Source of the DNA: a virus
Length of the DNA: 25,745 nucleotides
Reading direction: 5' to 3' (one strand)
IMG/VR virus record: IMGVR_UViG_3300024985_000073
Span: 1-25,745 of that record
In this document: positions 13,670-21,178 of the stretch, one piece after another
Layout: each line of letters opens with the position of its first letter
Position numbering within the stretch: the first letter of the stretch is position 1
Made by a program: the position numbers and the translations under genes
The notes under the pieces: model-generated
Told to the model about the DNA's origin: nothing
Databases searched by the model: none
The model's input: the letters and a program-made list of their open reading frames with translations, nothing else

Positions 13670-15172
13670 ATGCCGGGAAGTGAAGGGATAGCGCGTTGGC
13701 CAATGTTTTACAAAACCGTTGGGGACATGCCAACAGCCGCTGCCTATGGTGTTGGCTCGGCTTGGGCAGGGGCTATGCTCTATTGGTCAGACGGCGTGAT
13801 TTGGCAGAGCATTAACGGCAGAGATAATAATTTAACACAAAAAAAGGGGAAGACTTTTGGTGGAAATTATGGGCGAAGAATATCAATGTGGGAAAGTTCA
13901 CTTTCAAATCAAGCCGGAACTGTCAGTAGAATTTCAACGACTGCCGGCGATATGCATCCGCACTATGAAAACCAAAACCAGTTTTTACGCATCTCGCACA
14001 ATGCAACCCAATCTTTCGGCCAACAAAATGTAACAACGTCTGCTCTCAGTACATCATCAAGAAAAGAGTCGTCAGTTGGCATTTGGATCAGAAATCCAAC
14101 GTATCACCATTTAGGCGCTACCATTACATTATTTAATGGTGCCGCAGACAAGTCATTAATTTATCATTTTAATGTGAAGCCGACCGCTAACGAGTGGGAA
14201 TTTTTCACTATATCTGGAATCGTTATTGGAGGTGCTAATCCGTGGACTCATGGGACAGATCAGATATCAATTATCAGAGTTGGTCAAAACAATGATATGG
14301 GTCAATGGGTTTCTGGTGATTCGATTGATGTAGGAACGCTATATTTCGGCACCAAAGGAAGAGCACGATTTTTAATTTGTAATGATGACTGCGTTACTAC
14401 CGTAGTAAATCCATTTAATACGACGGATATTCTCCCCGCATCAGGGAGGAGTTACAGGGAAATAGTCGAGTATTACGGATTTAAAGGGACAATATACTGT
14501 GTCCCAAGTTTAATTGGTACAACAGGATATTTAACTCAAACAGAACTGTTAAACCTTCATGATAATGGATGGGCAATAGGCTCTCATTCTTGGACTCATC
14601 CGTCGTACAGCAGCCGTGGTCTAAAATCACTGGGGCCAGTAGGGTATGCTGACGTTAGCGATCCATATCATAGCCAGGCCACAAACGATGATTCGGCGAT
14701 TTATACTGATATTATGCAAGGTATTGAAGGTCTAACAAATCTGGGGATTCCTGATGCCGACCGACTTTTTTCAATACCGCAGGGCGCAGTTGATGATTAT
14801 GTACGATCAGCCATCATTAGATCGGGTGTAAAACATGTACGAGATATCTCTTCTTATAATGACGCGCATACACTATCAATAGGCCTGCCAACAGGAGATA
14901 GGGACGGATCAGGGTCAAAATCAAGATCGGGATGGGTACATCAATATGATGCTGTACAAACAGATGGCGAAATTACTGATGTACAGGCAAAAAGCTATAT
15001 TGATGACTGTATTTTGATGGGGGCTACTGGGGCAAATTATCATCATGGTACTAGCTCGGTAAACGGGCAGGTATTGGACTCAGTGCTAGCCTATCTAAAA
15101 ATAAAGTCAGACCTTGGATTAATAGACGTTATGACCGCTTCTCAAGCCGCTTATGATGATGGGCTTTTTTGA
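13670..15172 (+). CDS. CE4-like polysaccharide deacetylase with an N-terminal beta domain
   Basis: The protein has 500 residues. Residues 1-50 (MPTAAAYGVGSAWAGAMLYW, then SDGVIWQSING) resemble virion-attachment segments of phage appendage proteins. Residues about 65-230 look like a beta-sandwich, possibly carbohydrate binding. The C-terminal part is NodB/CE4-like: LICNDD with D239/D240 in place of the usual FDDG, GSHSWTHPSY with H306 and H310 as metal ligands, FSIPQG (about 368-372) where the arginine motif is usual, and NYHHG (457-460) as a late histidine motif. CE4 enzymes remove N- or O-acetyl groups from glycans. The gene is poorer in GC than the capsid gene (26 of 60 at 14221-14280) and has no counterpart in Mu here, so it is likely acquired. 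It may trim host surface glycan during infection. Confidence 0.8.
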   Translation: MPGSEGIARWPMFYKTVGDMPTAAAYGVGSAWAGAMLYWSDGVIWQSINGRDNNLTQKKGKTFGGNYGRRISMWESSLSNQAGTVSRISTTAGDMHPHYENQNQFLRISHNATQSFGQQNVTTSALSTSSRKESSVGIWIRNPTYHHLGATITLFNGAADKSLIYHFNVKPTANEWEFFTISGIVIGGANPWTHGTDQISIIRVGQNNDMGQWVSGDSIDVGTLYFGTKGRARFLICNDDCVTTVVNPFNTTDILPASGRSYREIVEYYGFKGTIYCVPSLIGTTGYLTQTELLNLHDNGWAIGSHSWTHPSYSSRGLKSLGPVGYADVSDPYHSQATNDDSAIYTDIMQGIEGLTNLGIPDADRLFSIPQGAVDDYVRSAIIRSGVKHVRDISSYNDAHTLSIGLPTGDRDGSGSKSRSGWVHQYDAVQTDGEITDVQAKSYIDDCILMGATGANYHHGTSSVNGQVLDSVLAYLKIKSDLGLIDVMTASQAAYDDGLF

Positions 15173-15240
15173 TGTATTCATCGGCTAGTCATTATGGTTT
15201 GTATATTGAAATGGTGCCTGGCATCTATATGGCGGTTTAA
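15172..15240 (+). CDS. Tiny coupling ORF before gp36
   Basis: A 22-residue ORF (MYSSASHYGLYIEMVPGIYM plus AV) begins on the last base of the deacetylase stop (TGATG) and ends two bases before the TTG start of the DUF1320 gene. It could be a leader peptide that delivers ribosomes to that weak start, or the remnant of an insertion edge. Support is only positional. Confidence 0.25.
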   Translation: MYSSASHYGLYIEMVPGIYMAV

Positions 15241-15242
15241 CT

Positions 15243-15653
15243 TTGACCTACGCCACCAAACAAAACCTGATTGACTGCTTCAGCGAAGTGGAACTGATCC
15301 AGCTCACCGACTTTGACAATCTGGGAGTTATCAATGATACGGTGCTAACCAAGGCGTTGACTGATGCCGATGCCGAGATTAACGGCTATCTGACCGCCTA
15401 CCCGCTGCCGTTAACGACAGTCCCGGCTAACCTGGTGCGCATTGCCTGCGATATCGCCCGTTACTATCTGTACAGAGACCAGGTTATTGAGGGGGTCGAA
15501 AAACGCTATGCAAACGCCGTCAAATATCTACAAATGATAGGCAAGGGGCAAATAAGGATAGGTCCAGATGTTAACGGCGATATTTCTGCCACCAAAGATT
15601 CCGGCATTGATTTTTTCTCAAGCAGGAAAATCTTTGGTGATGTCGATTTTTAA
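15243..15653 (+). CDS. DUF1320 protein (Mu gp36-like head-tail connector)
   Basis: This 136-residue protein matches the DUF1320/gp436 family: MTYATKQNLIDCFSEVELIQ, then LTKALTDADAEINGYLTAYP and VRIACDIARYYLYRD. Members lie just after the capsid genes in Mu-like phages and are thought to be connector or completion proteins at the head-tail joint. The start is a TTG with only a GGCGG-like SD; no ATG is available near the conserved N-terminus. Here it is pushed 1.5 kb away from the capsid genes by the deacetylase gene. Confidence 0.88.
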   Translation: MTYATKQNLIDCFSEVELIQLTDFDNLGVINDTVLTKALTDADAEINGYLTAYPLPLTTVPANLVRIACDIARYYLYRDQVIEGVEKRYANAVKYLQMIGKGQIRIGPDVNGDISATKDSGIDFFSSRKIFGDVDF

Positions 15654-15678
15654 CTATCAATTATAAACAGGACTCAAT

Positions 15679-16092
15679 ATGACCCATTTTACAAATTTCA
15701 CCGAAGCAGGAGTTATAACGCACGTTTTCAGGACCGGCTCATTTGCCAAGCCTACCATGCTGTATATCGGCCTGATGTCTGCCGTGAGCGATGGCGAAGC
15801 CGGGACCGTAACTGAATTAACGGGAGGCGGCTATGCCCGCGTAGCGAATAACCCCTCAGACGCCAACTGGTCAGCGCCATCTGGCGGCAATGGAACCACT
15901 AGCAATATTGCCGCTGTCACGTTTCCAGAGGCAACTGCCAACTGGCCAGCCGCCACACATTTCGGCATTTGGGACGATCCAACCGCGGGCAATCTTATGG
16001 TTTATGCGCCGCTTGCCGCACCGCGCACTATTACTACAGGCGTAACCGCCTCGTTTGCTGCGGGACAACTAACAGTACAGGTTGATAACTAA
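15679..16092 (+). CDS. Phage structural protein of the gp80/tail-fibre-like family
   Basis: This 137-residue beta-rich protein has a pattern common in phage structural modules: KPTMLYIGLMSAVSDGEAGT, TELTGGGYARVANNP, then SNIAAVTFPEATANWPAATH and FGIWDDPTAGNLMVYAPL. These are generally annotated as tail-fibre-like or gp80 proteins; their exact place in the virion is not settled. The TAA overlaps the next ATG. Confidence 0.7.
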   Translation: MTHFTNFTEAGVITHVFRTGSFAKPTMLYIGLMSAVSDGEAGTVTELTGGGYARVANNPSDANWSAPSGGNGTTSNIAAVTFPEATANWPAATHFGIWDDPTAGNLMVYAPLAAPRTITTGVTASFAAGQLTVQVDN

Positions 16093-16571
16093 TGTTGACG
16101 CCAGAGCAAATAGAAATATTACGTACAGATATGCTGACACATTCAGCACTGGATGTGGCTCGTTTGTCGGGGGATGATGTTACCTTAGCCAATTACTACA
16201 ATGCCGAGGCAAGCCCTGCTTATGTAGTTTGGAAGACGCGCATTACTCAAGACGAAATCATGCAGAACGGTTTTGACTGGACCCGCGTTGATAATTTATC
16301 AGTTGGCAAGGCGAGGGTGTGGGAATGGATGTTCGATAATGGTCAAAAAAGCATCAATGCAGCAAAAGCGAATGTACGTGCCGGTATAGATGCTGTGTGG
16401 GTTGGTACGGCGGCAGACTTGGCAGTAAGAGCAAATGTATATGTACATTGCAAGCGTAAGGCTACCGTTTTTGAAAGACTTTTTGCAACTGGCGCAGGCT
16501 CAGACGCTAGCCCGTCAATCATGACGGTTGAAGGCAGGATAAGCTATGCGGAAATTAGCGGAGCACGATAA
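16092..16571 (+). CDS. Conserved phage structural-module protein
   Basis: This 159-residue protein has a recognisable conserved block, NYYNAEASPAYVVWKTRITQ, then DEIMQNGFDWTRVDNLSVGK and ARVWEWMFDN, found in many siphophage and transposable-phage clusters beside gp80-like and fibre-tail adaptor genes. Its biochemical role is unknown; head-tail or baseplate assembly is inferred from context. It overlaps its neighbours by one base on both sides (TAATG). Confidence 0.65.
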   Translation: MLTPEQIEILRTDMLTHSALDVARLSGDDVTLANYYNAEASPAYVVWKTRITQDEIMQNGFDWTRVDNLSVGKARVWEWMFDNGQKSINAAKANVRAGIDAVWVGTAADLAVRANVYVHCKRKATVFERLFATGAGSDASPSIMTVEGRISYAEISGAR

Positions 16572-16996
16572 TGGGTATTACAATTGTAGCAACTCAGGTC
16601 ACATGGTCAGCCGCTAACACATTGAGCGTTACTGGCGCCACCGAGGTGGTTAGCGATGTAATGACCCTGGATGATACCTGCGTTAACCTGGCTATACAGG
16701 TTAGCGCTGATAATGCAGGGACCCCGGCATCCGGCGATACGGCGGTATGGCGGATACAATGGTCTACCGGCGATGTCCTGGCAAATTCCGGGGACGATTA
16801 CGATACGTCTGAGCATGCTCAGTTCTTGACTGTGCTGGACACATTCGGGGCCAACATGCCAGGAGAGGATCCCGCACGAAGAACCGTCTCCGTTCCAAGA
16901 GCCGCGAAGAAATTTAAGCTTGCTTGCACTTGTGCCCAGGCAGGCTCAAGAAATATCACGATTGCGGCAAGAATAGAAGAGCAACGGGCTGCGTAA
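16571..16996 (+). CDS. Phage structural-module protein, beta-rich
   Basis: This 141-residue protein is probably all beta: MGITIVATQVTWSAANTLSV, then TCVNLAIQVSADNAGTPASG and WRIQWSTGDVLANSGDDYDT. The alternating pattern suggests a small jelly-roll or Ig-like fold, as in virion accessory proteins. It is coupled to the preceding gene and directly abuts the LamG-type protein. No family is named with confidence. Confidence 0.6.
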   Translation: MGITIVATQVTWSAANTLSVTGATEVVSDVMTLDDTCVNLAIQVSADNAGTPASGDTAVWRIQWSTGDVLANSGDDYDTSEHAQFLTVLDTFGANMPGEDPARRTVSVPRAAKKFKLACTCAQAGSRNITIAARIEEQRAA

Positions 16997-18211
16997 ATGA
17001 CGGCTTTTATTCCCGGCAAAAGGGTAAGGTCCAGCCAGCCATCGACGCTTGTTGGCATCAACTATAGCCTGCCCATCACCAGAGACTTGCTAATTGCGAC
17101 ACTCTATAGCGATGGTAAGCTGGTTAATGCGGTCAATAATAGCTCTGCGATTGAGGCGGCATCGTCAGGAGGCGGAACTAACCCCGTTATTCAGGTGGAA
17201 GATAGCCGTGGGCGCGGGTTTTCGTACGACGGACTTTGGCATAAGTTTTCAAATCAGGGCTTTAATCCGTACAACAGCTTTACTATATCCTGCGTAGCTT
17301 ATCTACCTACGATAACCAAACCCTTCTCCAGTCTTTTTAATATTGGCTCCGCTAATGATTCTTTTTTAGCGCAAGCCCTCTACGGTGGAACTATCTTGTA
17401 TTTCGGCAGTAGCGGCACTGGTGCTACTGATATAACTCCAGAATGGAACGGATTACATAATTTAACAGTAGTTCATGACTCAGCAACTGGCGACATATCC
17501 GTTTACTATGACGGGGTGTTGATGGTTACATTGACGGGTATAACCTGGAATAAAGAATCTACAAACGTTGATTTCGTACTTGGGGATGACCCAGAATGGA
17601 ACGGCAATGATGGTTGGCCAGGCGTTATCTATTCTACGCAAGTTTTTCAGCGGGCGCTGAGCAGCACAGAGGTACAAGGATTATCTGACAATCCTTGGCA
17701 GGTATTTGAGCCTGCAAATCAAGCTGTTTATTTTCTTGGCACGGCATCTACAGATTTATCTGGTGCGGCGACGGCGACCGGTTCGGCGACGGGGACAATC
17801 ACTGGTCAATTGGAACTTGCAGGTGGCTCGGTATCGGTCGCGACGGCGGCCGGCGGATTAACCAGTGCATTAAATCTGTCTGGTGCGGCTATTTCCGTCG
17901 CGGTCGGTGCTGGTGAGTTGTTGATGACTCAAGACTTGTCCGTAGCAAGCCAGGCGCAGGCATCGGCATCCGGCGTGCTGGCCGACGGCTTAGACCTGTC
18001 CGTTTTGGCACAGGCGCAAGTATTAGCGGGCGGCGATATTAAAATGACGCTGTCGCTGGACGGGGCTAGTGTTGCCCAGGCTATCGCCAGTGCCGCACTA
18101 TCTACAGACCTGGACTCCTCAGCCATTTATGACGCGAGGTTTGACGTAGTGGCGAAATTACGAGACTTTACCATAATAGGGAGGGCCCGTGACTTTGAAA
18201 TTATTGCCTAA
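16997..18211 (+). CDS. LamG-like lectin protein with six 20-residue repeats
   Basis: The protein has 404 residues. Residues about 30-240 resemble a concanavalin/LamG jelly roll: NSFTISCVAYLPT, HNLTVVHDSATGDISVYYDG, VIYSTQVFQRALSSTEVQGL and DNPWQVFEP. Such domains bind glycans and occur on virion surfaces. Residues 253-372 are six consecutive repeats of exactly 20 residues. The C-terminus (KLRDFTIIGRARDFEIIA) may attach to a partner. It lies between structural genes and the fibre-tail adaptor, so it is probably a surface-exposed adhesin or fibre-like protein; this role is inferred. Confidence 0.7.
   Translation: MTAFIPGKRVRSSQPSTLVGINYSLPITRDLLIATLYSDGKLVNAVNNSSAIEAASSGGGTNPVIQVEDSRGRGFSYDGLWHKFSNQGFNPYNSFTISCVAYLPTITKPFSSLFNIGSANDSFLAQALYGGTILYFGSSGTGATDITPEWNGLHNLTVVHDSATGDISVYYDGVLMVTLTGITWNKESTNVDFVLGDDPEWNGNDGWPGVIYSTQVFQRALSSTEVQGLSDNPWQVFEPANQAVYFLGTASTDLSGAATATGSATGTITGQLELAGGSVSVATAAGGLTSALNLSGAAISVAVGAGELLMTQDLSVASQAQASASGVLADGLDLSVLAQAQVLAGGDIKMTLSLDGASVAQAIASAALSTDLDSSAIYDARFDVVAKLRDFTIIGRARDFEIIA
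17753..18112 (+). repeat. Six tandem 20-residue repeats in the LamG-like protein
   Basis: The units begin DLSGAATATG, ELAGGSVSVA, NLSGAAISVA, DLSVASQAQA, DLSVLAQAQV and SLDGASVAQA, each 20 residues (60 bases) long. Their pattern is roughly xLSGAxxxxxxAxGxLxxxL. The register is exact across all six units. The small alternating residues suggest a beta-helical or stacked-strand stalk. DNA identity between units is modest, so the repeat is old or selected at protein level. Confidence 0.8.
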
Positions 18212-18497
18212 CAAGACTCCGGTCGAAAAGATTGGGCTAACCTTTACCTTTACCGCAGCCCTGGACGCGGGCGAAACCATCACTACGGCAAGCCTGTCAG
18301 TGGAGGTCAAATCCGGCGCCGACACCGGCGCCGCCGCCATGCTGGACGGCGCCGCATCCATTGTTGCCGGGCAAGTCTTCCAGCGGGTTAAAAACGGCGT
18401 TGATCAAACTGTTTACCTAGTGAGCTGCATTGCCACCCTGTCCTCCGGACGCGTGCTGGAGCTGGGCGCGCATTTGCCCGTTAACGCACTGTCCTAA
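18189..18497 (+). CDS. Phage fibre-tail adaptor-like protein
   Basis: The protein has 102 residues from a GTG with a strong AGGGAGGG ribosome binding site (18178-18185). Its pattern (AGETITTASLSVEVKSGADT, then GQVFQRVKNGVDQTVYLVSC and SSGRVLELGAHLPV) is like the small one-domain beta proteins annotated as phage fibre-tail adaptors. The first 23 bases overlap the end of the LamG-like gene in another frame. Confidence 0.6.
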   Translation: MTLKLLPNKTPVEKIGLTFTFTAALDAGETITTASLSVEVKSGADTGAAAMLDGAASIVAGQVFQRVKNGVDQTVYLVSCIATLSSGRVLELGAHLPVNALS

Positions 18498-18586
18498 TCA
18501 TCTACTCCACACCCTTATGCGAATATGACACTGCGCGACCAGGACGAATATAGTAAAATGTGCATCGCAACGGCCGGGAATTGATC

Positions 18587-19009
18587 ATGCTGCTGGCGCC
18601 TATCATTACCCATATCTCCACACAAATGCCGACGCTCAGGCAGGTAACAGCCGCCAGCTCTGTGCCTTTGGCTGTGCAATCGCTTAAAACGTTCCCGTCC
18701 GCCTGCCTGTTGATGCCAAGAGGCATGGCGGGGAAAAACACCCTGATTAATGCGATTGACCATAATGTTGAAGATCATTTCTCGGTCATTCTGGCGGTGC
18801 GCAATGTCAAGGATATGGCAGGATTCGCCGCAGCTGAAGACATGGATGCTTTGCGACCGGTTTTGATCGCGGCTTTGCTTAACTGGGTTCCGGCGACCGG
18901 CCACGATCCGCTGGAGTATGTCGGCCACCAGCTGGTACACTACCAGGACGGCTTAATGCTTTGGGCCGACCATTTCGCCACCCGCCATCACGTGCGCTCT
19001 ACTCTGTAA
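18587..19009 (+). CDS. Tail terminator-like protein
   Basis: The protein has 140 residues from the ATG at 18587; a GTG at 18560 would add nine residues with no better ribosome binding site. Its opening MLLAPIITHISTQMPTLRQV and middle DHFSVILAVRNVKDMAGFAA, plus NWVPATGHDPLEYVGHQLVH, fit phage tail terminators, which cap the tail tube and join it to the head. Position directly before the tail tube gene agrees. A weak promoter-like pair (ATGACA at 18525, TATAGT at 18549) lies in the 89-base gap upstream. Confidence 0.65.
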   Translation: MLLAPIITHISTQMPTLRQVTAASSVPLAVQSLKTFPSACLLMPRGMAGKNTLINAIDHNVEDHFSVILAVRNVKDMAGFAAAEDMDALRPVLIAALLNWVPATGHDPLEYVGHQLVHYQDGLMLWADHFATRHHVRSTL

Positions 19010-19059
19010 AACCTGCCGTTCTGAATCCTTTCAGATACCCCGTTTAAAGGCCATCCATT

Positions 19060-19251
19060 ATGCTGTCAGCAACATTTAATTTGTCTGCTGAACAGGTAAT
19101 TACCATGCAAGACCAGTATACCGGCCAGGCCGGAACCTTCGTAGTCGATCCCGAACAGGGCATCCGAATCCCCATCGAACAATATGAGGCTGAGCAGGCA
19201 GCAAAAAATGCCAAAAAACCAGCCAAACCCACAGCAGAGGCTGAGCAATAA
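19060..19251 (+). CDS. Small tail-module protein
   Basis: This 63-residue protein has an AAAGG ribosome binding site. Its N-terminal half is beta-like (QYTGQAGTFVVDPEQGIRIP) and its tail is rich in Ala, Lys and Pro. The stop overlaps the tail tube ATG (TAATG). Small genes of this type precede tail tube genes in several siphophages; function unknown. Confidence 0.6.
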   Translation: MLSATFNLSAEQVITMQDQYTGQAGTFVVDPEQGIRIPIEQYEAEQAAKNAKKPAKPTAEAEQ

Positions 19252-20429
19252 TGTCATTAGCGCAACGCAAACGAGTCATTCTCGTTAAACTGGAATCCAC
19301 CTATGGCACGGACTCAACCCCCGTTGCCGCTGATGCGGTATTGTGTTCCGGGTTGGATATTACCCCGCTCGAAGGCTCATCTGTCGAACGCGATTTTATC
19401 AGGCCCTATTTCGGCGGTTCCGGATCAATTCGCGTTGAGAATTACGCGTCTCTTTCCTTTGAAACCGAAATAGCCGGCTCCGGCGCGGCAGCAACGCCGC
19501 CGGAATGGGGTCTGCTACTTAAGGCGTGCAACTTTAGCGAGACCATTACCGCTGCACCCATTACCGGGGCTTGTGGCACCGGCAGCACAACCACCTCTAT
19601 CGTTTTGGCGGCTGGCGCTTCGGCAGTCGATGATTTTTACACCGGCATGACCATTGTGTTTGATGGCGCAGGTGGTGCCCAGCAGGGTGAAATTATCGCT
19701 TATGTAGGGTCTTCAAAAACCGCTACATTGGCCAAACCGATTACCACGGCTCCGACAGCAACATCAACGACTTACACGATTGGCGCCAACGTCATGTATT
19801 TGCCCAATAGTGACTTTGGCACGGCGGTGGCCAGTACCTCGGCAACCATTTATTTTAATATTGATGGCGTGCGGCACGTATTGCTCGGCGCAAAAGGCAA
19901 TCCAAGTTTTGACTTGACGGCTAAAGCTATCCCCAAAATGAAATGGAAATTCACCGGCTTGCTGGGCACTATCTCGGATCAAACGCTGCCAACCGCCGAC
20001 TTTACCGGCTGGCAAACGCCAGTTACAGTCAGCACGGCCAATACCACTGATATTAACTTGCTGGGCTATAACGGCGCAGCGATTCAAACGCTTAATTTTG
20101 ATATGGCCAACAGCGTTATTTATCGGCAGTTGATCGGTTATGAATCGGTGCTGATTACCGATCGCAAGCCGGCGGGTAATATCAGTCTGGAAGCTACCAC
20201 GGTAACCGCTAAAGACTGGTGGACTATCGCTAAAGATGCAACAACCGGGCCGTTCTGCGTTAAGCATGGCCAGACCGCCGGTAACACCGTTGGCTTTACT
20301 TCACGCAAAGCCCAGTTGGCCGATCCAAAATACTCGGACTCTGACGGTGTGGCGATGATGGATTTCAGCTTGATGTTTATCCCGTATGCCGCAGCCGGCA
20401 ACGACGACATCCGTATTTGCAGCAAATAA
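19251..20429 (+). CDS. Phage tail tube (major tail) protein with an inserted beta domain
   Basis: The protein has 392 residues. It starts RKRVILVKLESTYGTDSTPV, the usual opening of siphophage tail tube proteins, and continues with IRPYFGGSGSIRVENYASLS and ETEIAGSGAAATPPEWGLLL. Residues about 103-178 (IVLAAGASAVDDFYTGMTIV, then GEIIAYVGSSKTATLAKPIT) form an inserted Ig-like domain common in larger tail tube proteins, probably exposed on the tail surface. There is no sheath gene next to it, so the tail should be non-contractile. The end carries VAMMDFSLMF. Confidence 0.8.
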   Translation: MSLAQRKRVILVKLESTYGTDSTPVAADAVLCSGLDITPLEGSSVERDFIRPYFGGSGSIRVENYASLSFETEIAGSGAAATPPEWGLLLKACNFSETITAAPITGACGTGSTTTSIVLAAGASAVDDFYTGMTIVFDGAGGAQQGEIIAYVGSSKTATLAKPITTAPTATSTTYTIGANVMYLPNSDFGTAVASTSATIYFNIDGVRHVLLGAKGNPSFDLTAKAIPKMKWKFTGLLGTISDQTLPTADFTGWQTPVTVSTANTTDINLLGYNGAAIQTLNFDMANSVIYRQLIGYESVLITDRKPAGNISLEATTVTAKDWWTIAKDATTGPFCVKHGQTAGNTVGFTSRKAQLADPKYSDSDGVAMMDFSLMFIPYAAAGNDDIRICSK

Positions 20430-20440
20430 CAACCCCGTAG

Positions 20441-20457
20441 GGCGCGCCCCGCGCGCC
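20441..20457. other. GC-only hairpin between the tail tube and chaperone genes
   Basis: GGCGCGC, a CCC loop and GCGCGCC form a perfect 7-bp all-GC stem 12 bases after the tail tube stop. It is followed by TTATCCTTTC, not a T run, so termination would be inefficient at best. It may reduce read-through so that tail tube message exceeds downstream tail messages, or it may be a remnant of a host intergenic repeat. Confidence 0.45.
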
Positions 20458-20483
20458 TTATCCTTTCTATATAGGGAAAAATA

Positions 20484-20831
20484 ATGGCATTCATCCTCAA
20501 AAAAGACAAAAGCTACACCTGGCCGATCACCATCTCTGAGCCCGTAGACGGCGGCGGCTTTAATGATCAAAAAGTTCGCGTCAAGTTCAAGATGCTGAAG
20601 CAGTCTCGGATCGATGAAATCATCAAAAATGAGGCTGAGGAAGACGCTGACATTTTGCACGATGTACTGATTGGATGGGACGAGGAAGCATTCAAGGACG
20701 AGGCAGGCGCAAGCATTCCGTTCAACGAAGATAACAAAGACCTGGTTCTTTCGGTACCGTTTGTCCGCAGCGCTTTGGTCAAAGGCTTTTTTGAATCGAT
20801 TGCCGGCAAAGCGCTGAAACGAAAAAACTGA
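20484..20831 (+). CDS. Tail assembly chaperone, short form (G-like)
   Basis: This 115-residue protein has an AGGGAA ribosome binding site. Its body (VRVKFKMLKQSRIDEIIKNE, then HDVLIGWDEEAFKDEAGASI and FVRSALVKGFFESIAGKALK) fits the short tail chaperones of siphophages that bind the tape measure protein during tail assembly. It ends KRKN at a TGA placed directly after the slippery heptamer A_AAA_AAC, so a fraction of ribosomes should continue in the -1 frame to make the longer G-T form. Confidence 0.85.
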   Translation: MAFILKKDKSYTWPITISEPVDGGGFNDQKVRVKFKMLKQSRIDEIIKNEAEEDADILHDVLIGWDEEAFKDEAGASIPFNEDNKDLVLSVPFVRSALVKGFFESIAGKALKRKN

Positions 20832-21178
20832 TAGAGGCGGCTGAATACTATTGTAATCAGCCGTCAGACAGCAATACCGATCAGCTGGACGAGGATGCCG
20901 CGATATTGGGCATCCAACTCCCAGAGCTTGAAGAGCAGGAAGAACAGCATTTCGAGGTTTTCAAATGCAATGCCCCGGTTCTTGAAGCTTTTTTTATACT
21001 CGACGGCTGCGCCTGGCAATACACGGGCATGGGCGATTTAATCGGCCTGGATTACCAGGCCGCGCAGGTGATATGGGGTTATGCTGGCATGGCCATTGAT
21101 GCAGAGGTCTTTCGTGGCGTGATGTTGTTTTCAAGAACTATTGTTGATGAGCTGAACAAGAAGAGGAAGAAGAAGTGA
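20484..21178 (+). CDS. Tail assembly chaperone, frameshifted long form (G-T, DUF1799-like T part)
   Basis: The product would be join(20484..20828,20828..21178), 231 residues. The -1 frame is open from 20795 through 21178 with no ATG near its beginning (only a TTG at 20906), so it needs frameshifting to be translated. The T part begins LIEAAEYYCNQPSDSNTDQL and includes FEVFKCNAPVLEAFFILDGC and GDLIGLDYQAAQVIWGYAGM, which resembles DUF1799, the usual second ORF at this position. G-T proteins help fold and load the tape measure protein, whose GTG start overlaps the G-T stop (GTGA). Confidence 0.85.
20822..20865 (+). promoter_or_regulatory. Programmed -1 ribosomal frameshift signal
   Basis: The slippery heptamer A_AAA_AAC (20822-20828) is in the correct register of the chaperone frame (CGA AAA AAC TGA). 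Seven bases later a stem of 9 pairs including one G-U forms between GGCGGCTGA (20836-20844) and TCAGCCGTC (20857-20865) with a 12-base loop. A zero-frame stop right after the heptamer, ideal spacer length and an open -1 frame make this a textbook signal. Confidence 0.9.
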
